Shown one piece after another: positions 1 to 12,526 of a stretch of 64,000 bases of DNA. Below the pieces are notes generated by a model. The model was not told where the DNA came from. It worked only from the letters and a program-made list of their open reading frames with translations, and searched no databases. Position 1 is the stretch's first letter, and each line of letters begins with the position of its first letter. The DNA is from Erigeron canadensis (taxonomy: Eukaryota > Streptophyta > Magnoliopsida > Asterales > Asteraceae). The translations under genes and the position numbers were made by a program. Location of the stretch: positions 30,672,645 to 30,736,644 of the forward strand of contig NC_057763.1 of the NCBI RefSeq assembly GCF_010389155.1, in the 5' to 3' direction.

Positions 1-2184
1 TATGAAAATTTTATAGACGCAAAGCTTTTTGTGGATGTACGCGATGATGAACTCAGGTCCAAATACATAGTTCTTTTAAAAAGACCACACTCAACAACAA
101 AAAGCTACCTACAATATCATATAGAACAATTAATGAACATCCATCTCTGTTTATTTTAAGGGAAAAAAAAAGGTAATATATGTACAATATTATATAGAAC
201 ATCATCCATCTCTAGGTACGTACAATATTTTATTAACATCATCTCTTGTTGATCTCTATCAAATACCAATATGAAACGTTTTCTTGTCCGCGCTCTCTTG
301 CCGCCAACGACCTCCAAAAATAGCTTAAACGGCGAAATGACTAAAAAAAAAAGTCATTTAACGTTGTTGTACGCATTTTGCGAATATCATGCTAGCTATA
401 ATTGTACATAAATCCATAATTGAAAAAATAAAAATAATTATAATTAGTTGGTGAAAAGAAGATAATATTTATATATTTTGGAGCGTAACCTTTTGGAAAG
501 GCACCATATATGACACATATATAGGTTTTGACCTCTAACTTAGTGGTGTTTTAGTGACCAGGTTCAATGAACCCTTTTCCTCTAAGCATAAAACCTCCTT
601 CCTTATTTAATCAATTCCATTATGCTCCTCATTTCTTCCAAATTTTCTTCATATTTTTGACAAATTGTCATAGTCATTAATCTAATATATGTCATATATA
701 AAATAAAATGGAAGGAGTCTCTCATTTTCAACTATCCGTGACTTATCTTGTCATACTTCTTCTATCGACAGGTATCTTCTGCCCCCATGTACTTTGTTTA
801 TATAATAATAATAATCATACTGTATTTTTATTGGTTCACCTGAAAATGATATATTACAAAAATTGTTGCTTGTTTATTTATGGTAAATAAGTTAGACTGT
901 CGTACGAAGGAATGCGTGTCTCTTCATCATCGATCATGAAACTTTTAAAGAATAATGTTGGTCTGGCCGGGGGCAGAACTATAAAGCTAGCTTTACTCAT
1001 TTTATGATCTTTGATCTGCCATATGGGCAAGATTTAATTTGTGATAGTGTTCAGATGAGTTTTATCTAGTATGTATATATATATGATTCAAGATTTTCAA
1101 GTTTAAAGTTTGATAGAGTTTAAGGGTTAAGTTTGATAAGTATCAAAAAGATCTTAATAAACTATATATAAACCTTTTGGATGTGTAGTTTTGGTGGTGT
1201 TTTTCATAACAAAATGCAAATAAGCAATTGCATATATATTGGATATAGACGGGCTATTAATATTTAAACAAAATGTTTCTTTTGTGATCCTCAATAAATA
1301 TCTCAAGGAGCTAAATGAGTGATTTTTACAGGCTAGCTATATGCTATTATTAGTTACTTAATTATCAATTATATAGGTTTTTTATTTTTAAACGGCCAAC
1401 GAAATCAATTACATCATATAGCTACATGCATGTTTCTTCACATGTTTTTGGTTTTGAAGATCAACATAGGAAATAATTAGATTGCCAATAATTAATGTAT
1501 ATGTCACGTTGTATATGTGATATATAGATCGACGACATTACCATGTTAAAAAGTTCATGCTATAATTATATGTCGTTGTTTATACAGAGATTGAATATAT
1601 ATCTTTCAAAAGTTAACACATAATTTAAATCTTCTTGAACAAAATTTATAAATGCATGGTCAAGATTCAATTCATTATCCACGTACAAGTATCTACAAGA
1701 CTACAACGTCTACATAAATTAGAAATACTCGTATATACTTTTTGGAGAGAAGTGTAAAAGGTTACAATTAATCTCTCGTACTTTTTACAAGTCTCTTAAA
1801 TGGTGATCGATCTGGCGTGCTGTCACCATGTTTTGCTTTTAGATATTTTGAGATCATGGGGAGAACGAACGAACGGTGTAGTGAAAAATCTAGGAAAAAA
1901 GTAAGCAAGTGGAGAAAAAGAAAAGAGTATAAAGTGGAGAAAATTAAAGAAACTTTACCTCCTAGCTAGCTAATTCAATCAAAATTTTAATTTTTTTTAA
2001 AAAAAAGATTTCTCTAGATTCGTGGTAATCTATGATTTTTCTTTCATTGGGTGTACTTGGTTAAAATTAGTGGTGAAATTATATGACACGAAATACCAAT
2101 TAACTTCGTTGTGTGATGGGCTTCCCAAAAAGCCAGCCCGGGCCGATGAACTGTGAAGGCTTACTTTATGAATGACGAGTATGG
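1..2184. other. Gene-poor AT-rich stretch
   Basis: No gene family was recognised on either strand. The stretch is AT-rich with many short TATA runs. The only item worth noting is the small ORF at 708-890, listed separately. Confidence 0.5.
708..890 (+). CDS. Small ORF with signal-peptide-like start, unproven
   Basis: A 60-codon reading frame not recognised as any family. Its first ~22 residues read like a signal peptide (MEGVSHFQL, then a run of Leu, Ile and Val). Right after this, at 771/772, is a donor-like ACAG|GTATCT, so the real product could be the first exon of a small secreted peptide. I searched the following ~1.2 kb by eye for a CLE-type or Cys-rich second exon and found none. An isolated ORF of this size is expected by chance in AT-rich DNA, so this is a weak candidate. 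Confidence 0.15.
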   Translation: MEGVSHFQLSVTYLVILLLSTGIFCPHVLCLYNNNNHTVFLLVHLKMIYYKNCCLFIYGK

Positions 2185-2550
2185 TACCCGCCACGTAATG
2201 TGGTGCCGAGTCGGTGATGACAGTGGTGGGGTATCTATTGGTGTAGGTAAAATGTAAAAGTATTTGATTTAAAAGGTTAGTAGAGACATTTTATAATATA
2301 ATGGATTAATGGTGTAATTTAATATTGGGGTTGATGGTGATTTAATTTATTAAGGGTATTATGGTCAATTCACATGTCCCATTTATGTAAACTCACTCTA
2401 GTGAAGTAGTGGGAGAGAAGAATGAGCATTCGATCTGATCTTACCTGCATATAAAGGATAGCTGGGAAGACGTAGCGAGAGAGTGAAAGACCATCGGATG
2501 GATCTCTCCGAGGACTTCAATATAGGGGTTATAATTTTTATATAGTATTA
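2185..2550 (-). mobile_element. Degenerate mini-Helitron-like segment
   Basis: A GC-rich imperfect hairpin near 2190-2210 (ACCCGCCACG..TGTGGTG) lies at one end. At the other end is a sequence whose complement starts TCTATAATACTATATAA. Both resemble the termini of the better preserved copies at 3127-3426 and 14866-15014. The CTRR end is not preserved, so membership is by resemblance only. Confidence 0.3.
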
Positions 2551-2682
2551 TAGATTATAGATATAGATTATAGATATATAATTAATGAATTTTAACAATA
2601 AATTTAATAAGTTATTTGATACGGTCTATAAGTATATCAAGTAAATGTGTGTTTTGAATATGGAATTATATATATAGATTGG

Positions 2683-2830
2683 TGCCCGCGCAATGCAGCG
2701 GCAGTAACGGTGTGGTTATTAACGTAAAAATGATTTCATTGCGGTCGACAATGTGATAAATTTTTGCGGTGGGATGTAAAAGAGGTGGGGGGGGGGGGGG
2801 GGGGGGGGGAGGGACGAATTGTGAATTAGG
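2683..2830 (-). repeat. Helitron-like end fragment with G23 homopolymer
   Basis: GCCCGCGCAATGCAGCGG at 2684-2701 is the GC-rich subterminal hairpin of the window's mini-Helitron family, here on the minus strand. Downstream at 2787-2809 is an uninterrupted run of 23 G followed by AGGGA. The other end of the element is not identifiable. Confidence 0.45.
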
Positions 2831-3126
2831 GTTTTTTTCTATTTATTTCTATGTGAGAGAGAGATAAAGGTTGAATTTTTTTAAGGATATTTTAGTCATA
2901 GTCTATAAAATAAAAATAAAAATGTATTAAAATGGAGAATAAATTAAACATACCAAGTTCTTAAATTTAAGGGAGAAAGTTGAATTTATTTTATAAGGGA
3001 GTATAGGTGGGTCATAATGTTGTACATATCTCATATTGTAGCATATGATAAAATCTGTATATTTATCTCGGATAACTTAAAGTTATTGTATACTTATGAG
3101 TTATGAGTAACTACTAGATTAAAATA

Positions 3127-3426
3127 TCTATATTATCTGACAAACCAACTTTTTTTTTAATAAATTTTTTATTTTTAAAAAACCAAAAATATCTTTCTTT
3201 ATTATTTATTAACTTAAACATTTTCATATAATATACTTATAATACTCTTAATGAAATCCTCCAACACTTAAAATAACTACAATACTACCTTTAACATCAA
3301 CTATTTTTACATTCACCACAATCGTCGCCCCCACTGTCGTCCCCACTGCCGCCTCCACCACCATCACCACCACCACATCCGCCATCACTGCCCCACCATC
3401 GTCGCATTGCGCGGGCATAAGTCTAG
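3127..3426 (+). mobile_element. Non-autonomous mini-Helitron, complete termini
   Basis: The element starts TCTATATTATCTGAC after an A. It ends with the GC hairpin (GCATTGCGCGGGC) and then CTAG before a T. A|TC...CTRR|T is the Helitron insertion signature. The interior near the 3' end is a run of CCACCACCATCGTC-like codon-sized repeats. It codes for nothing. The copy at 8444-8776 is the same element in the opposite orientation, with matching interior text. Confidence 0.65.
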
Positions 3427-4891
3427 TTTATTTACGTACGAAAGTAATTTATTGTGAATGGTTAACTTTTCCCAAAAAAACAAACTTTACATTATCATAA
3501 AGGGAATTAATATCCGTATCACAACAAATGATAAATCTACCACATATATCCATTACTGGCTTATACTGTGTGTTATAAATCTTATATATTGTGGTAAATA
3601 AATTAATTAAAGATAGTGTTATTATTATCATTTCCTTATCATAAAAGCTAAGTAATAACATTCTCGGTGTGCAGTCAAATAAGACATTAATACTGTCTAC
3701 GGAGTATAAAAGATAAAATTAATTTTGTAATAATTAAATAGATTCAAATTTTCAATAGTCTTGCCGAATATATAAAAGTGATTCCAATAGATGAGTTATG
3801 CTAATTATATATCATTATTATTCCTTGTTTGAAACTACAAGAGTCTTTTGGCATTACAAAAGAGTCAATTTTCCATAATTTAAATCGAGTGTCCATTTAT
3901 ATTTCCGTTTTTTGCTAATATTAAACTAGAAAACCACTTTTTGTTTAATTATTCTTAAATCATCATTGCACCTCTATTAGCAAATATTTGTCTACATATG
4001 CCAGGGGAGGTATCAAAAGAGGGAAAAAGTTGTCAATGTCTCCCTCAAAATTTAAGTTTTATAATGTTTTCTTATATCTTTTATAGATTTTGAAATTCTT
4101 CATATAATTTTAACATTTTGTTCTTTTCTAAATTTAATTTCCAAAGATTTTTTTAATTTTGCTTCCTGAGATTTTTTTCAAGTATTGACTCTCCATATTA
4201 CTTGTATCTAATTCAAATAAATTATTTTTAGTTTTTTGTTTTTTTTTTCTATACTATACAAACTAGTTACCTTGTTGGATTGTTCTCAATTTGTGTAATG
4301 TATGCTATCAAAATTTCGAATCTGTATAAACAAAAATGAATCTCAATGTTCTATAAGCCCGATCGAAGTTAACATAATTTGGTTGTTATTTTCAGGTGAA
4401 CACTACTATACGCATGGAAAGACTAGTATGCATATTATTGAGTTGCAGGAATCGGAGCCTCGTGGCTCTGAAGTCGATTGAGACGAGACCATGATTGGCG
4501 TTTGAACAATACAAGTTTCCGAGTTCCCCTTCTAAACTTCAAATTTCCCGATTTCATGATTGCTTCCGATGTGAGAAACCATTTGATCAATATTATAGAG
4601 TATATACAAAATGTACCTTTCAAGTTGATACTAAACTGATGAGACCCCTTTGTGAAAAAAAGACAGGGTCTCTTTCATGGTTTCGTTTTTATTTCAATAA
4701 TTTATCCATCATACATTCTTATATATTAGTAAGACAATATTGTTAGATTGTTTTGTATGTGCAATTTGTCGTGTTTATCTAAGATTAGTTGGAAAGTTAA
4801 AACCAATTTTGCAGTAAAACAAAAACATTCAAATATTGTTGGGCCCAAGTACTTGATTGTTTAGCCCACTAGCCTAGGTCCTCTCTTGTCA
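3427..4891. other. No recognised gene
   Basis: AT-rich and non-coding as far as can be seen. Opposing short ORFs around 4435-4746 overlap each other and match no family I know. Confidence 0.45.
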
Positions 4892-5152
4892 TAAGGGTGG
4901 ACGGAGTGGCTAGGGGAGGGGACCGGTACCGGTTGGCACACCACGCCGACCCCCGGTACCGGTAGAGTGGGGAGGGAGTTGGGGAGCGTGGTGCCGGTTG
5001 TGGTGCCGGATTTTTTGACCGTTTGAGCTTGAAAAAAAAAAAAGAAGAGGGGAGGGGAGGGGTGGCGAGGTGCTCCTAGCATTTGGGGAGGGGAGCGGAG
5101 GAGAAGAAAAATCGGGGAGGGGAGGAGTGGGGAAGCTCTCCCCCCACCCTAA
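4892..5152. mobile_element. GC-rich Tourist-like MITE with TAA duplication
   Basis: The body, 4895-5149, is bounded by inverted GGGTGG/CCACCC ends. Each side carries TAA (4892-4894 and 5150-5152), the 3-bp target duplication of PIF/Harbinger elements. The interior is strikingly GC- and purine-rich (GGGGAGGGG repeats, two GGTACCGG sites) against an AT-rich background. Two overlapping minus-strand ORFs inside it are low-complexity and not genes. Confidence 0.6.
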
Positions 5153-5396
5153 GTAGTCTAGTACACCAGTATAGTCGAGGGATGAGGAAAATAACAACAA
5201 CGGTATAATCAATAATTTGGTTAGTTTAAGATACGTATAAAAAATTAAATCTGATATTAATATATGTTACTGTTAATAATAAAAATTAAGAAAAAAGATA
5301 CTCTTTATCTATTGAATGATTTTAAACATTTACTTTGAGTTTAAACAAATATACTATAGCTCTTTAACTAAAAGATGTTACATGTGGTATTTTATA

Positions 5397-5477
5397 TGGG
5401 AAATGTAAAATACAACGTTTATAAAAAAAACTTGTACCTTCCATATTAAAAGCACATTCCCTGATTTTCATAATAAA
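5397..5477. repeat. Truncated relative of the MITE at 51270
   Basis: The block TTGTACCTTCCATATTAAAA, followed by a GATTTTCAT..TAAA segment, is shared with the interior of the foldback at 51270-51413. Only the left half is present. It stops where the Helitron-type CTAG terminus at 5478 begins. Confidence 0.5.
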
Positions 5478-6918
5478 CTAGATTATAAACCGCGTGAAAC
5501 GCGGAAAAAAATTATGAAAAAAATCTATAAAAAGTTAACATAATGGTATAATAAATACTTAAAAGCTATTAAAATTTACAAAACAATAAATAAAATAAGA
5601 ATAATGAAAATAAACCATTTGATTTTTTCATAAATTAACTATACTATAAATATAATTTCAAAGACTAAGGTTTGACATTGGTTTCCCATCCACCCGACAA
5701 GTATTTTTTAGTTTTATGTAGTATCACAAATGATTATATTTTTAAATATTACAACACACATTTTTTTCCAGTGAATTAAAAGCTAAAACGGTTGGTCCAA
5801 TGCATGGAGGTAGTTAACTACGTATAGTATAAAAAGTTATAAGGATTCACGGTATCCACAAAATAATTCGATACACAAATAGTAGTGGTTTTGTAGAAGC
5901 TGATTTTATGTCTATGTTCCACAAGCATGTAATCTCCTTCATTGAAGCTATAACGAAGTTATTGATTTCCCTAACGCCTCCTTCATTAAAGAGGGGCTCG
6001 AATGGGACACTTTTTTGGTTGTACGTATACGTCTGCTTCCAAAGTAAGACAATTTTAACCTAGATGTTCCAAGATTCCTTGAATGCATCGATGTCAACCA
6101 TCCTATCGCACAAAACTTGGTCAGCTATGATATTGTATATAATGATATGGAAGCAACTATGTAATCTTTATTATGCTAATGTGTAGTTGATGTATAATAC
6201 TCATACATTTTTCATATCACGGTAATGACTGTTTGTCACAATATTTCAATTCCTACCAGCTCATTCAAATGATTCACTATAAACAATAACAACCTTATAT
6301 TTCAACCTTAATCATATATTATCAAGTGTTTAGTTATACTTCATAACATAAGGTTAATTTAAACCATACAATACAAAATTAATTGCTATTAATTATTTGT
6401 AAGTAAATCAAATACGAAAAATAAACTATAATGGAAGATGGATCATAATATTACTTGACACAAGTTAAGCAACTGCAAATATAAATGCTAATACTTATTA
6501 AAAAACCAATTATCAAAAAAGTTATAACATGAATCGACATAGCTTTTTGAAACAATCATTATTTGTTAACAAATCAAAAAAACGTATTATTTTTATAAAT
6601 AATTTTAATCTATAAGAAGATTTATAAGAAAATCAATAATAAAATCAAAATAAAATTAAAAGAAAGATAGATGATGATGTGAATAAAAAAGAGTATCTAA
6701 AATGTTAGACATATTAAAATTGATATGATTAGTAGAATATTAATTATTAGAATATTTTATTCATAGTTGAAGGATTAAAAGAATATTTGATTATATGTTG
6801 TGTTAATGATGATGTCATCATATTGATCTAAGGGTAGAGGAATAAGAAATAAATTTTATAAAGGGTTTAGATTACTCCATTTTTGATTTAAGGGTTCTCT
6901 TTTAATATTTATTAAAGA
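5478..6918 (-). mobile_element. Probable Helitron-like element, 3' end clear
   Basis: Read on the minus strand, the element ends in the hairpin CCGCGTTTCACGCGG, twelve bases before CTAG, followed by T (5478-5510). That is a good Helitron 3' terminus. The other boundary is a guess: TCTTTAATAAATATT preceded by A at 6918. The interior is AT-rich with no Rep/helicase coding. Confidence 0.4.
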
Positions 6919-8443
6919 TGTACAAATAACTCATCTTTAACTCATCTTTAGATTGTCGGTGGCACACTGGCACTGTGGCACATAAGTTATTGTATATAAA
7001 TAATACTCCGTAGTAGATCAACTTGGTTAAGTTCTGGATTTTATTATGTTTTATTTATAAACAAATTGGTTAGCTATTTCACATGGCTATGACTTCGTAG
7101 TTTACTAGTTTATTCGTTGAAACTGCAGTTGCATTATTCATTTTTTGTCAAAGGCTTGTGGCCAAATTTAATTGGCTTTGAAAATAGTCTATGATCGAAT
7201 TAAATAATCAATAATGTATGAATATTTTTTCATTTTAAGCATGAAACACTTTGACATATCGGCCAGTATATATCATAACTTACAATTTATTCCACTTAAG
7301 TTAAATTTTGAATATTAAAAATTGCTCCCATTTTATCCGAACTTTCTAACGCCAGGGTAAATGTTGCCCGCGTATGGCTACCGCATTAGTTCTTTGGGGG
7401 CCACGCTAGCGAATAACTAAAAGGAATTCTAGTGTCCTAATTATAATTATGTGCTCATCTAGTAATTGTTGTAAGGGGTATGAATTTGTGGTTATGTCAT
7501 ATGTGGATAAGGAGAGTTTTGCTTAGTTATTTCACCATATGTAAAAAGTAAAAACATTGAATTTCTAACTATGATAAGTAAGTTAAGAACGAACCTATTA
7601 AAAGGATCTTGAATTCTTGATGTCATTTTCAAGCAATCAAGCCTAAGGCATTTTACCTCCATGTCCTTTTCGAGAATTTGGTATTTTTGAAACCTTAGCT
7701 GGCATTCATTTCCAGAGCTATCATCAATATTTAGCCCCCTCCAACAAGATAGTAAAATTTATTATTGATCATTATTAATACTAAAATTTAGTTATATAAA
7801 TATTGCAATATTATCCTTACTTTTCTTTACAAATTAGTATTATTACTGTTATTATTTTTTTATAAAATTGTACGTATCAAAGACAATTAAAATATTTTGG
7901 AGTATTAGTAAATGTGAACAGAGATATGCATTCAGATAGATCTGATATTATATTGTTAAAATCATACCCAATATTTAAACCCATAAATCAATATAAAAAT
8001 TTGAAATTTATGGTTAATATGTTGTAAAGTTTATTATTATTATTTTTATGTGTCAATTTGTTTTTATTTTTATTTATATTTCTCTCTCTCTCTCGAAATT
8101 GATGATAACGACCGTTGACCAAACTAGATGTTTGGTTTCGGTCCAATGTCGGTTCGGTTTGTAGGATTTTTCGATTGATATGAAAATGGAAATATATTGG
8201 AGTTGAATGGTTTCTAATAATATTTATTTACAATTTAATGTATAACTTTAAAATAAAACATATCTAAATATAAAAGTTTTAAATATTTTGCTAAACTCTA
8301 CATGATATGTAAGTGTTGCATGCATATATTAAAATTTATAAATTATAACGTTTATTTTTTAAAAGACTCACGGTCTTAATATATAAATTTTTTTATTTTA
8401 TTAACCACGTTTTTCGCAGAATATACCTTTAAATCTTATTTGA
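6919..8443. other. No recognised gene
   Basis: AT-rich sequence with a short CT microsatellite near 8080-8095. No coding region is supported. Confidence 0.45.
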
Positions 8444-8776
8444 TTAGACTTATGTCCGCGCAATGCGGCGACGGTGGGGTAGTAATGACAGAGGTGGTGG
8501 TGATGACGGTGGTGGGGGCGACGGTGAGGGAATCAGTAGGGAAGATGATGGGGGTGACGATGGTGGTGAATGTAAACGTAATTGATGTTAAAGGTGATAT
8601 TGTAATTATTTTAGGTGTTGGGGGATCTGTACTGTAAATTATTTTATTAAAAGTATTATAGGTATATTAGATTGAGATATTTAAATTAAGAAATAAAGCT
8701 TAAGGGTATTTTTGGTTTTTTAAAAGTAGAAAGTTTAAGGAAAAAAATAGTGGTTTGTTTTAACACATAGTATAGA
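8444..8776 (-). mobile_element. Non-autonomous mini-Helitron, complete termini
   Basis: On the minus strand it begins TCTATACTATGTG after A. It ends with CGCCGCATTGCGCGGAC and then CTAA before T. It is the same family member as 3127-3426, in opposite orientation: the shared stretch includes the CCACCATCGTC-like repeats and the segment corresponding to ACTCTTAATGAAAT. The plus-strand ORF at 8440-8637 is this repeat in translation and is not a gene. Confidence 0.65.
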
Positions 8777-9090
8777 TTAAGTATAAACTATGGATTACAA
8801 TTCCCTCCTCATTTTAAAATTACATTTTAAACTCTAATTAAAAAATAATATAAAATATTTACTCCAAACAAGTCGTAAAAATGAATTTTGAACTTTGACT
8901 TTGAAAATATTAACTATGTTAATGGTAATTTTACTCAATACAAAAGATTATGTTTTTCAACTTAAAATCAAACATTATCTGTACTTTCTGCTAAAAGAGA
9001 ATAATCACATTTATACAAAAGTTGTTTACAACGAGACATGAACCAACTACTTTTTAGTAGGAACTAGCAAGTGTTGTAAACAAGGACGTA

Positions 9091-9391
9091 TAAGACCATC
9101 TGCATCATTTTAGGTTGTTTCTTTTATGAATATCTCAGTCGCTTTTCATACATTTTTTTCACAAACATTTTTTAACTACAACAATAACATATTCATCCTT
9201 CATACAAATATCCAATTAATATACATACAAATATTATATACATACACATAAACACACATTCTCTCTTCATCTTTCATAATCCTTCTTTACAAACATTCAT
9301 GGATGTACGTCCTTTACGTCAACACTCTCTTTACAAATATTCTCCACTTACAATGGATTTCTCACAAATATCCCCATTGTGAATGGTCTAA
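9091..9391. mobile_element. Tourist-like MITE with TAA duplication
   Basis: The body, 9094-9388, has inverted ends GACCAT.../...ATGGTC and TAA on each side (9091-9093, 9389-9391). Interior TTTACAAA(C/T)ATTC-type repeats are pyrimidine-rich and non-coding. It lies about 0.6 kb upstream of the SKU5-like gene. Confidence 0.6.
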
Positions 9392-9819
9392 ATAAGTGAA
9401 TATGAAAGACAAATAACAAGATAGACGGAATGAAAGGCATTATAATACGAGTAAAAACATTTCCAGCAATGAATTATAGACTCAAAATACAACTAAATAA
9501 ATGCCTGTAAACAAACATGTAATGTTTTCTTTGATACATAGAATCCAACAAAAATGCCTGCTTATAGTCAAGATCTAAAAACTATTCTACGAGTAATAAA
9601 TAAAATAGTAGTTGATAGTATTAAATAAAAAACTATACAAGGCAAAGTTCAAAGTTAATTTCAAAATAGTCCAAAAAATATATAATTTATTGAGAGTGAG
9701 ATGGTGCAAAGCATCCTACATACAACTTGCAGAGAAGCATCTTGTGCTAGCTAGCAAATTAAATCTCAAAATCTGATCTGAACCAAGTTGGGCTTTATCT
9801 CTTTTTTCAATATATATCT

Positions 9820-9862
9820 CCATCTCCATTTCCATTTCCATTTCCATTTCCATTTTTATCTT
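9820..9862 (+). repeat. (CATTTC)n microsatellite in gene leader region
   Basis: About five CCATTT/CCATCT hexamers lie between a TATA-like stretch (9811-9817) and the ATG at 10016 of the SKU5-like gene. They probably fall in its 5' leader or core promoter. Confidence 0.6.
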
Positions 9863-10015
9863 TATAGATTCCATTCTTTACTCATATTCTTCCTCTACTA
9901 GACAAGAAACACAAAAAAGCAAACCAAAAATAACAAGCCCATAATTCTTTGAACCACATATTTACTAAACTTGCAACATTAACCAGCTTTACTTACCTAC
10001 ATTGATTAAGTAAAA

Positions 10016-12526
10016 ATGAAGCAATGGAGTATGAAGTTGGCACTTTTGTTGTTAGCAATTGTAGAGATGATAAATGGTGAAGACCCATACAAGTTTTTTA
10101 ACTGGAATGTTACTTATGGTGATATCTATCCTCTTGGAGTTAAACAACAGGTATCCATACATGTATCTTTGTATTGTATTGTTCTGTTTTTTTGGTTTTT
10201 CTTGTTTTGTACATTGTACATGATATGGATCAAAGTTTAAATGCTGGATCATTTACATTGTAATGCAGGGAATTTTGATAAATGGCCAATTTCCGGGGCC
10301 ACAGATTGATTCGGTCACTAATGATAATGTCATTGTTAGTATTTACAACAACTTGGATGAACCTTTCCTTATTACATGGTTAGTTCATGTGTTTTGCATT
10401 TTTCATCTATTTCCAATGTTATGTTTTTGGTTCATTTCCATTTGTTTCTATCCAATTCTGTGCAACTAATTTTCAAATGATTAGTTTTGTCATATACTAT
10501 TATGATTGGTCCCTAAGTTTTTCCAAAATGTGACATTCAGTTTGTTAGTTTTATGTAATTGAGAAATATTTGCTTAGTCATAAATTTAGTTTCAAGTTGT
10601 ATATTGATTAGTACAATGTATTAGGAATGGGATACAACAAAGAAGGAATTCATGGCAGGATGGAGTTTATGGCACAAATTGCCCAATTCCACCTGGTCAG
10701 AATTTCACATACATTCTTCAAGTAAAAGATCAAATTGGTAGTTTCTTTTACTTCCCCTCACTCGCGTTTCACCGGGCTGCTGGAGGTTTTGGTGGCATTA
10801 CGATCTCTAGCCGACCTATGATCCCCGTCCCATTCCCTCCACCTGCTGGAGATTTCACCATTCTAGCTGGTGATTGGTTCAAGCAAAATCACACTGTGAG
10901 TACTATACAAGTTAACATTGTCCAACATAATAACCCAAACATATATTACACGTACGTTTTGATGACCTTTTTTTGTAATACATTGATGTGAATTGTCTAG
11001 GATTTAAAAGCAATATTAGATGGCGGTCATGATCTTCCATTCCCCGATGGTCTTCTTATCAATGGTCGTGGATCTAACGCATTTACATTCAACGTTGATC
11101 AAGGTATAGTCTACTAAATCCGTTTTATCTACTTATGACATGTTGATACAACAAATAAATATTTTAATTTGTCACACTAGCACAACTAGTTACTTTTTTT
11201 TTTTCAAATTTGATTAATTTGGGAAATTTTGTCTAGGGAAAACTTATAGGTTAAGGATTTCGAATGTGGGGCTTACGACATCGATAAATTTCAGAATCCA
11301 GGGTCATAAGATGTTGTTAGTGGAGACTGAAGGAACTCATACTCTTCAGAACACATATTCTTCTCTTGATATACATTTAGGCCAGTCATACTCGGTTTTG
11401 GTCACTGCTGATCAGCCACCACAAAACTACTACATGGTTGTGTCAACCCGATTTACCTCTCAAGTCCTCACTGCAACCTCCGTTCTTCGTTATACCAACT
11501 CTCCAGGAACTTTTCCAGCTCCTCCACCTGGTGGCCCGACCATCCAAATCGACTGGTCTTTAAATCAAGCCCGATCTATTAGGTAACATTTGACCCATTA
11601 TCCATACAAGTAACTATGTTACATATTTTGACTCTTTTTTTTTTTTTAATAAGTAATGAGTGTTTTTCGACAGACAAAATTTGACCGCAAGTGGACCAAG
11701 GCCTAACCCACAAGGTTCATACCATTATGGTATGGTTAACTTCACACGAACAATAAGACTTGCGAACTCTGCTCCAGTCATAAATGGCAAGCAGAGGTAC
11801 GCTGTCAACAGCGTGTCATTTATACCAGCAGACACCCCTTTAAAGATTGCTGATTATTTCAAGATCTCGGGTGTGTTTTCGCTTGGAACCATTTCTGACA
11901 GCCCCAATGGTGGTGGTGGGTACCTCCAAACTTCAGTCATGGCTGCTGATTTCAGAGCATTTGCTGAGATTGTGTTTGAGAATTCAGAAGATACTGTCCA
12001 GTCATGGCACATTGATGGTCACTTTTTCTTTGTTGTTGGGTAAGCTCAAGTTCCATTTTCTAATCATATTGGTGCTATTTTCAGTTTTTTAAACGGTATA
12101 CGGGCTTAGTACTAAAAATGGGCTCAATGTACAGGATGGATGGAGGGCCATGGTCTGCTGCTAGCCGAAATAACTACAATTTAAGAGATGGGATTTCCCG
12201 GTCTACAGTTCAGGTATCTAATTTTCATTCGATGGATTATATGATACACGCTATAAATAAATGTTATGAAATAACACTTTTTAGCTAAATGTGGATGTGT
12301 TTTTGTCATATAGGTATATCCACATTCTTGGACTGCATTGTATGTACCGTTAGACAATGTTGGAATGTGGAACATAAGATCTCAAAACTGGGCTCGACAA
12401 TACTTAGGTCAACAATTTTATCTCCGGGTTTATTCACCTGTAAACTCATGGAGAGACGAGTACCCCATCCCGAAGAATGCTATTACTTGTGGTAGAGCAA
12501 GTGGTCGCAAGACTCGTCCTCTGTAA
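10016..12526 (+). CDS. SKU5-similar (SKS) multicopper-oxidase-like protein
   Basis: Eight exons with GT-AG introns: 10016-10150, 10269-10378, 10625-10895, 11001-11103, 11237-11582, 11674-12039, 12135-12213, 12314-12526. They join to 540 codons, the usual SKS length. Residues 1-21 form a signal peptide, so the product is secreted. Three cupredoxin-like domains follow. SKS landmarks are present: NGIQQRRNSWQDG (~83-95), FHRAAGGFGG, GMDGGPWSAASR and NWARQYLGQQFYLRV. The His/Cys copper ligands of true ascorbate oxidases (HxH, HCHxxxH) are absent, so copper oxidase activity is unlikely. Family members act at cell wall or plasma membrane in directional growth. No GPI-anchor tail is seen; the C-terminus is basic (SGRKTRPL), as in pollen-type NTP303/SKS11-14 relatives. 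Subgroup assignment is inference. Confidence 0.93.

Noticed and set aside
4861..5212. Two overlapping Pro/Ser-rich ORFs on the minus strand
   Set aside because: They lie within the GC-rich Tourist-like MITE and are low-complexity.
8440..8637. 65-codon Val/Met-rich ORF
   Set aside because: It is the GGTGGTGATGA-type repeat of a mini-Helitron in translation.
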